From HGM04593 sp045646965 (GTDB taxonomy: Bacteria > Bacteroidota > Bacteroidia > Bacteroidales > Bacteroidaceae), in assembly GCA_045646965.1 (NCBI GenBank), contig JAZRLR010000004.1:1-64000 (forward strand): a stretch of DNA of 64,000 bases, written 5' to 3'. Below, piece after piece: positions 59,273 through 64,000 of the stretch (the stretch's first letter is position 1; each line of letters starts with the position of its first letter). A program made the translations under genes and the position numbers. The notes under the pieces were generated by a model. It ran no database searches, had not been told where the DNA came from, and saw only the letters and a list, made by a program, of their open reading frames with translations.

Positions 59273-60304
59273 ATGAAATTCACAGCTCAACAAATAGCAT
59301 CGTTCATCAATGGCGAGGTCATTGGAAACAAAGATGCCGAGGTATATACATTTGCCAAGATTGAAGAAGGCACCCCTGGTGCACTCTCATTCCTTGCCAA
59401 CCCCAAATATACCGAGTACATCTACACCACCGAATCATCGGTAGTGCTTGTAAACAAGGATTTTGAGCCCAAAGGCGAAATCAAGACCACCCTCATTAAG
59501 GTAGACAACGCCTACGAGAGTCTTGCCAAGCTGATGACAATGTACGAGGCAAGCAAGCCCAAAAAACAGGGTATCAGCTCACTTGCATCCATCTCCCCCA
59601 CTGCCAAAGTAGGCGAGAACTGCTACATAGCACCCTTTGCCGTGATAGGTGACGGATGCGAGATAGGCGACGGATGCTACATACACGACGGAGTTTCGAT
59701 AGGCGACGGTGCAAAAGTAGGCAGCAACTGCATCCTATATGCCCACGTCACCGTGTACCACGACTGCCGCATAGGCAATAACTGTATTCTGCACAGCGGT
59801 TGCGTGATTGGTGCCGACGGATTCGGATTTGCACCCACCGCAAGCGGATACGACAAAATACCCCAGACAGGTATTGTGGTAATTGAAGATAATGTAGAGA
59901 TTGGTGCACACACCTGTATCGACCGCGCCACAATGGGCTCAACCGTAATACACAGCGGCGTGAAGCTCGACAACCTCATACAGATAGCACACAACGACGA
60001 GATAGGCTCGCACACCGTTATGGCTGCACAGGCAGGCATCGCAGGCTCGGCAAAAATCGGTGAGTGGTGTATGATTGGAGGTCAGGCAGGCGTGTCGGGA
60101 CACAGCAAAATGGGCGACCGCACAATGGTGGGCGCACAGAGTGGTATCATAGGCAACCGCAAGGGAGGCGAGACACTGCTCGGCTCACCCGCTATGGATG
60201 CACGCGAATGCATCAAAGTGTCGGCCTATCTTAAGAGACTCCCCGACCTTGACAAAAAGATTAAGGAGCTCACAAAAGAGATTGAAGCATTGAAAAAACT
60301 ATAA
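59273..60304 (+). CDS. lpxD: UDP-3-O-acylglucosamine N-acyltransferase
   Basis: Adds the second acyl chain, from acyl-ACP, in lipid A synthesis; a cytosolic trimer. The 343-residue protein has an N-terminal uridine-binding domain (ASFINGEVIGNKDAEVYTFA, LSFLANPKYTEYIYTT), a left-handed beta-helix from about 105 to 300 with many hexapeptide repeats, and the catalytic His in LIQIAHNDEIGSHTVM. A C-terminal helix follows (LKRLPDLDKKIKELTKEIEA). It is first in an operon with lpxC-fabZ and lpxA. Confidence 0.96.
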   Translation: MKFTAQQIASFINGEVIGNKDAEVYTFAKIEEGTPGALSFLANPKYTEYIYTTESSVVLVNKDFEPKGEIKTTLIKVDNAYESLAKLMTMYEASKPKKQGISSLASISPTAKVGENCYIAPFAVIGDGCEIGDGCYIHDGVSIGDGAKVGSNCILYAHVTVYHDCRIGNNCILHSGCVIGADGFGFAPTASGYDKIPQTGIVVIEDNVEIGAHTCIDRATMGSTVIHSGVKLDNLIQIAHNDEIGSHTVMAAQAGIAGSAKIGEWCMIGGQAGVSGHSKMGDRTMVGAQSGIIGNRKGGETLLGSPAMDARECIKVSAYLKRLPDLDKKIKELTKEIEALKKL

Positions 60305-60316
60305 AAAGAATTTGCT

Positions 60317-61702
60317 ATGAACAAGCAAAAGACACTCAACGGTAGTTTCTCACTTTTCGGCAAGGGATTGCACACAGGCTTGAGCCTCACCGTGACATTT
60401 AACCCCGCCCCCGAGAACTACGGATACAAGATACAACGTATCGACCTGCCCGGCGAGCCCATCATAGATGCAGTGGCCGAGAATGTCACAGAGACAACAC
60501 GCGGCACCGTGCTCACAAAAGGCGAGGCACGCGTGAGCACAGTAGAACACGCTATGGCGGCACTCTTTGCATCGGGCATCGACAACTGCCTTATGCAGGT
60601 AAACGGCCCCGAGTTCCCCATTCTCGACGGTAGCGCAATACACTATATCGAGAATATCGAGCGCATCGGCGTCAAAGAACAGAACGCCGAGAAGGATGTA
60701 TTTGTAATAAAATCAAAGATAGAAATCAAGGACGAAAAGACAGGCAACTCAATCATCATTCTCCCCGACGAGAATTTCAGTCTTAACGTACTCGTTCACT
60801 ACGATTCCGACATCCTCTACAACCAGTATGCCACACTCGAGAATATGGACGACTTCAAGGCAGAGATTGCATCGAGCCGCACATTCGTATTTGTGCGCGA
60901 GCTCGAACCCCTGCTCAACGCCGGCCTCATAAAAGGTGGAGACCTCGACAACGCCATCGTAATCTACGAGCGCGAGATGCCCCAGGACAAGTATGACCAG
61001 ATAGCCGACATTCTGGGTGTACCCCATATGGACGCAAAGAACCTTGGCTACCTCAATCACAAGCCCCTTGTGTGGAACAACGAGCCCGCGCGTCACAAAC
61101 TGCTCGATATCATTGGCGACCTTGCCCTCATAGGCAAACCCCTGCAGGGACGCATCATCGCCACCTGCCCCGGCCACACTATAAATAATAAGTTCGCGCG
61201 CGCGATGCGCAAAGTAATTCGCGAGCACCAGATTCAGGCTCCCATCTACGACCCCAACCGAGAGCCCGTGATGGACATAAACCGCATACGCGAGCTTCTG
61301 CCCCACCGCAGCCCTATGCTGCTCGTAGACAAGGTGATTGAGCTCGGTTCAAACTACATTGTGGGAACAAAGAATGTCACAATGAACGAGCCCTTCTTCG
61401 AGGGACACTTCCCCACAGAGCCTGTTATGCCCGGTGTCCTCATTGTAGAGGCGATGTCACAGTGTGGCGGCCTGCTCACTATGAATATGTTAGAGAACCC
61501 CGAGGAGTATTCTACCTATTTCCTTAAAATAGACAAGATAGCCTTCCACAAGAAAGTAGTCCCCGGCGACACCCTCATATTCAAGGTAGAGCAACTCTCG
61601 TCGCTGCGTCACGGCATCGCTATGATGCGCGGATATGTATTCGTGGGCGAGAAGCTGGTAGCCGAAGCACAATTCACCGGACAAATAATAAAAAAACAAT
61701 AA
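60317..61702 (+). CDS. lpxC-fabZ: Bifunctional LpxC deacetylase / FabZ dehydratase fusion
   Basis: A fused enzyme of 461 residues typical of Bacteroidota. Residues 1 to about 305 are the zinc deacetylase LpxC that commits UDP-acyl-GlcNAc to lipid A: FGKGLHTGLSLTVTFNPAP, STVEHAMAALFASGIDN (zinc His) and ARHKLLDIIGDLALIG (His and Asp zinc ligands), then GHTINNKFAR. Residues about 315-461 are FabZ, which dehydrates 3-hydroxyacyl-ACP: LLPHRSPMLLVDKV, FFEGHFPTEPVMPGVLIVEA with catalytic His and Glu. Coupling both activities may balance lipid A against phospholipid precursors. It begins 12 bp after lpxD. Confidence 0.97.
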   Translation: MNKQKTLNGSFSLFGKGLHTGLSLTVTFNPAPENYGYKIQRIDLPGEPIIDAVAENVTETTRGTVLTKGEARVSTVEHAMAALFASGIDNCLMQVNGPEFPILDGSAIHYIENIERIGVKEQNAEKDVFVIKSKIEIKDEKTGNSIIILPDENFSLNVLVHYDSDILYNQYATLENMDDFKAEIASSRTFVFVRELEPLLNAGLIKGGDLDNAIVIYEREMPQDKYDQIADILGVPHMDAKNLGYLNHKPLVWNNEPARHKLLDIIGDLALIGKPLQGRIIATCPGHTINNKFARAMRKVIREHQIQAPIYDPNREPVMDINRIRELLPHRSPMLLVDKVIELGSNYIVGTKNVTMNEPFFEGHFPTEPVMPGVLIVEAMSQCGGLLTMNMLENPEEYSTYFLKIDKIAFHKKVVPGDTLIFKVEQLSSLRHGIAMMRGYVFVGEKLVAEAQFTGQIIKKQ

Positions 61703-61705
61703 AAA

Positions 61706-61741
61706 GCTGTCGCAATTCATTTTGAATTACAAATATGACAG
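61706..61741 (+). other. Inverted-repeat structure between lpxC-fabZ and lpxA
   Basis: AATTCA/TGAATT (61714-61719 with 61723-61728) sits inside an imperfect outer pair CTGTC/GACAG, followed by TTTT. It could be a weak intra-operon attenuator or processing site. The 81-bp gap is the largest in the lpx series. Confidence 0.35.
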
Positions 61742-61783
61742 TTTTAAAACAGATTTATAAGAAATTTAAACAGCTTAACTACT

Positions 61784-62554
61784 ATGATTAATCCATTAGC
61801 TTACGTCGATCCCGAGGCAAAAATCGGTGCCAACTGCGAGATTGGTGCATTTGCTTTTATTGACAAGAATGTAGTAATAGGTGACAATTGCGTTATTATG
61901 CCCCACGCCTGCATCTTGAGCGGCACACGTATGGGAAATAACAACAAAATATACCACGGAGCCATAATAGGTGGCGAGCCCCAGGACCTCAAATTCAAAG
62001 GCGAGGAGACCACCGTTGAGATAGGCGACAACAATATGATACGCGAAAATGCTACTATACACCGCGGAACAGCCTCAAAAGGAAAAACCGTCGTGGGCAG
62101 CAACAACCTGCTTATGGAGAACGTTCATATAGCACACGACTGCGAGGTAGGTAGCGGATGTATCATCGGCAACTCAACAAAAGTTGCAGGCGAGGTAGTC
62201 ATCGACGACTGCGCAATCATCAGCGCCTGTGTGCTCATACACCAGTTCTGCCACATCGGCGGCTATGTAATGATTCAGGGCGGCAGCCGATTCAGCAAAG
62301 ACGTTCCTCCCTACATCATAGTGGGACGCGAGCCCGCACGCTACTGCGGTCTTAACATCGTAGGCTTGCGCCGCCGCGGTTTTTCAAACGAAGCCATAAG
62401 CACCATTCACAACGCCTATCGTCTTATCTACGAGAGAGATAACAACGTATCGACAGCAGTCGCAAAAATTAAGGAAACAATTCCTATGACACCCGAGATT
62501 GAGCACATTCTCAATTTCATAGAGAACCAGGCATCACGCGGCATCATAGGATAA
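61784..62554 (+). CDS. lpxA: Acyl-ACP--UDP-N-acetylglucosamine O-acyltransferase
   Basis: First acylation of UDP-GlcNAc in lipid A synthesis. The 256-residue protein is a left-handed beta-helix with hexapeptide repeats from residue 1 to about 180 (NPLAYVDPEAKIGANCEIGA, then GTRMGNNNKIYHGAIIGGEP), the catalytic His in LMENVHIAHDCEVGSGC, and IHQFCHIGGYVMIQGG. The C-terminal helical domain (FSNEAISTIHNAYRLIYERD) completes the trimer fold. The start is ATG 61784. Confidence 0.97.
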   Translation: MINPLAYVDPEAKIGANCEIGAFAFIDKNVVIGDNCVIMPHACILSGTRMGNNNKIYHGAIIGGEPQDLKFKGEETTVEIGDNNMIRENATIHRGTASKGKTVVGSNNLLMENVHIAHDCEVGSGCIIGNSTKVAGEVVIDDCAIISACVLIHQFCHIGGYVMIQGGSRFSKDVPPYIIVGREPARYCGLNIVGLRRRGFSNEAISTIHNAYRLIYERDNNVSTAVAKIKETIPMTPEIEHILNFIENQASRGIIG

Positions 62555-62565
62555 GAGAAATTATT

Positions 62566-63135
62566 ATGGTATACAAATTCAGATTATTATCAGACGAGGT
62601 TGAGGACTTCAGAAGAGACATCGAGATTGATTCAGATGCCACCTTCCTCGACCTTCACAATGCGATATTGGCCGCAGCCAACTACCCCGACGACCAGATG
62701 ACCTCATTCTTCATCTGCAACGACCGTTGGATTAAAGAGGTAGAGATTACACGCGAAGAGATGGACAGTATGTCCGAAGAAGAGAACTACACTATGGCCG
62801 AGACCGTGATAGGCGATCTCGTTGAGGAGGAGAAGCAGAAACTTATGTATGTATTCGACCCCCTCGGCGACAGAGTGTTCTATATGGAGTTGAGCAAAAT
62901 TGAGTTCGGTCGCAACTGTGACAGCCCCGTGTGCATAAAGTCTATCGGCGAGGCACCTGCGCAGACTCTCAATTTCGACGAGCTTATGAGCAAGACACCT
63001 GTTGTGGCAGCCGCAAACGAGGACATAGAGGAAGACTTCTATGGCAGCGACAGCTACAACGACGACGACATCGACGAAGAGGGCTACAACATAGGCGGCC
63101 TCTCGGAGTTGAGTTCTATCGACGACCTTTATTAA
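62566..63135 (+). CDS. pRiA4b ORF-3-like (IS1096 TnpR-like) acidic protein
   Basis: A 189-residue acidic protein. Residues 1-120 resemble the plasmid pRiA4b ORF-3-like domain: VYKFRLLSDEVEDFRRDIEI, DATFLDLHNAILAAANY, MTSFFICNDRWIKEVEIT, VIGDLVEEEKQKLMYVFDPLGD and FYMELSKIE. A very acidic, Gly/Ser/Tyr-rich tail follows. The family occurs near transposons but is widespread as a chromosomal gene of unknown function. Here it sits 11 bp after lpxA and 24 bp before miaA, apparently in the lpx operon, with no transposase nearby. Confidence 0.75.
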   Translation: MVYKFRLLSDEVEDFRRDIEIDSDATFLDLHNAILAAANYPDDQMTSFFICNDRWIKEVEITREEMDSMSEEENYTMAETVIGDLVEEEKQKLMYVFDPLGDRVFYMELSKIEFGRNCDSPVCIKSIGEAPAQTLNFDELMSKTPVVAAANEDIEEDFYGSDSYNDDDIDEEGYNIGGLSELSSIDDLY

Positions 63136-63159
63136 TTAACTCCACACAATAGACGGAGA

Positions 63160-64000
63160 ATGAATAATTTAGTCGTACTTATCGGCCCTACCGCAGTGGG
63201 AAAGACCGAAACAAGTTTTGCCATAGCAGAACATTTCGGTTGCCCCATAATATCGGCCGACTCGCGCCAGATGTACAAAGGGATGCAGATAGGCACGGCA
63301 ATGCCCAACGATGAAGAGCTTGCCCGACACAAACACTATTTTGTCGGGCAGCTCGCACCGGGCGACTACTACAGCGCGGCACGCTACGAAGAGGAGGTGC
63401 TGCAGCTTCTCGAGAAAGAATTCCCCCACCACCCTGTTATGCTTATGTCGGGCGGCTCAATGATGTACATCGACGCCGTGTGCAACGGTATCGACGACAT
63501 ACCCACGGTAGACGAAGAAACCCGCCGTATGGTAATAGAAAAGTATGAACGCGAAGGGCTCGAGCAGCTTTGTGGCGAGCTCAAGCTGCTCGATGCGGAA
63601 TACTATGCCGAGGCAGACATAAAAAACCCCAAGCGCGTGATGCACGCCCTCGAGATATGCTATATGACAGGCAAGCCCTATAGCTCATTCCGCAAGCAGC
63701 AGAAAAAAGAGCGTCCCTTCAATATAATTAAAGTAGGCCTGCGCCGCGAGCGCGAAGAGCTCTACGCACGCATAAACAGCCGTGTGGACGCTATGATAAA
63801 ACAAGGCCTGCTCAACGAGGTAAAGCGTTTCTACCATCTCAAAGAACACAATTCCCTGAACACCGTGGGCTACAAGGAGCTCTTTAAATTCATCGACGGC
63901 GAGTGGGATATGAACTTTGCCATAGAAAAGATAAAGCAAAACACCCGCATCTATTCGCGTAAGCAGGTGACCTGGTACCGCAAAGACGAGGAGATAGCGT
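63160..64000 (+). CDS. miaA: tRNA dimethylallyltransferase, truncated by the window end
   Basis: Transfers a dimethylallyl group to adenosine-37 of tRNAs reading codons that start with U. The frame opens at ATG 63160 and remains open to the window end (280 residues seen). Motifs: LVVLIGPTAVGKTETSFAIA (P-loop), PIISADSRQMYKGMQIGTAM, HYFVGQLAPGDYYSAARYEE, MLMSGGSMMYIDAVCNGID and KQNTRIYSRKQVTWYRKD near the visible end. Bacteroidota often carry two miaA copies; whether another exists cannot be seen. It is downstream of the pRiA4b-like gene in the same orientation. Confidence 0.95.
   Translation, partial: MNNLVVLIGPTAVGKTETSFAIAEHFGCPIISADSRQMYKGMQIGTAMPNDEELARHKHYFVGQLAPGDYYSAARYEEEVLQLLEKEFPHHPVMLMSGGSMMYIDAVCNGIDDIPTVDEETRRMVIEKYEREGLEQLCGELKLLDAEYYAEADIKNPKRVMHALEICYMTGKPYSSFRKQQKKERPFNIIKVGLRREREELYARINSRVDAMIKQGLLNEVKRFYHLKEHNSLNTVGYKELFKFIDGEWDMNFAIEKIKQNTRIYSRKQVTWYRKDEEIA

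Noticed and set aside
62566..63135. The pRiA4b-like gene considered as part of an insertion sequence
   Set aside because: No transposase or terminal repeats nearby, and spacing fits an operon with lpxA and miaA.

Overview
The window looks like a chromosomal segment of a Bacteroidales bacterium (phylum Bacteroidota). Evidence: most intergenic gaps carry a TAnnTTTG-type -7 element and no strong Shine-Dalgarno sequence; the gene set includes a fused LpxC-FabZ, a Nif3 plus C4-zinc-ribbon pair, an HU-like/SPOR membrane protein, a PorT-like beta-barrel, an AddAB-type helicase/nuclease pair and a eukaryotic-type glycogen branching enzyme. I cannot name genus or species from sequence alone. Apart from a truncated IS3-family end at the left edge, the content is core-like: no CRISPR array, prophage, integrase or obvious defence island is visible.

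Layout, left to right. 1-175: tail of an IS3-family transposase and its terminal repeat. 218-7415: panB (minus), then the overlapping addA/addB-like recombination genes (plus). 7416-11115: possible small RNA/terminator region, a U32 peptidase-family protein (minus), and a translationally coupled HU-SPOR plus FHA pair (plus). 11151-16084: phosphoethanolamine transferase (plus), then a minus operon tonB-like, pepP, GDPD lipoprotein. 16085-16680: two tandem repeats resembling the 3' part of the adjacent tRNA-Ser(CGA). 16680-22062: three tandem paralogous acyl-CoA ligase genes (minus). 22529-25137: carboxyltransferase/OadA-like protein and an AlkD-like repair protein (plus). 25404-34148: a phosphate island with sensor kinase and response regulator (minus), and divergently a Na/Pi transporter followed by a porin-pstSCAB operon (plus).

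34208-43715 is a long minus block: PBP1A, kdsB, an M16 protein without its zinc motif, a 14-repeat MORN protein, YhcH, branching enzyme, and an uncharacterised membrane protein. 44023-46688 (plus) holds pyrB, pyrI, a flavin reductase and a PorT-like protein. 46777-55317 (minus) holds glyA, the zinc-ribbon/Nif3 pair, a peptidase/ABC ATPase/MalY operon, and a POT peptide transporter. 55631-64000 (plus) holds a small CPHC redoxin, purM, prfA, pyrF, then lpxD, lpxC-fabZ, lpxA, a pRiA4b-like protein and miaA, which runs off the window.

Themes: envelope biogenesis (lipid A acylation, Kdo activation, phosphoethanolamine modification, peptidoglycan synthesis), phosphate acquisition under one likely two-component regulator, and pyrimidine/purine/one-carbon metabolism. 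The most interesting direct observation is a shared 17-base direct-repeat operator (two 6-mers with 11-bp period) placed exactly 10 bp upstream of the -7 element of both phosphate promoters, a candidate Bacteroidales Pho box. Other leads are a carboxyltransferase that lost its biotinyl lysine, three tandem acyl-CoA ligases behind a 20-bp-spaced direct repeat, and a GTG gene whose promoter predicts a leaderless message. I saw no clearly undescribed multi-gene system.
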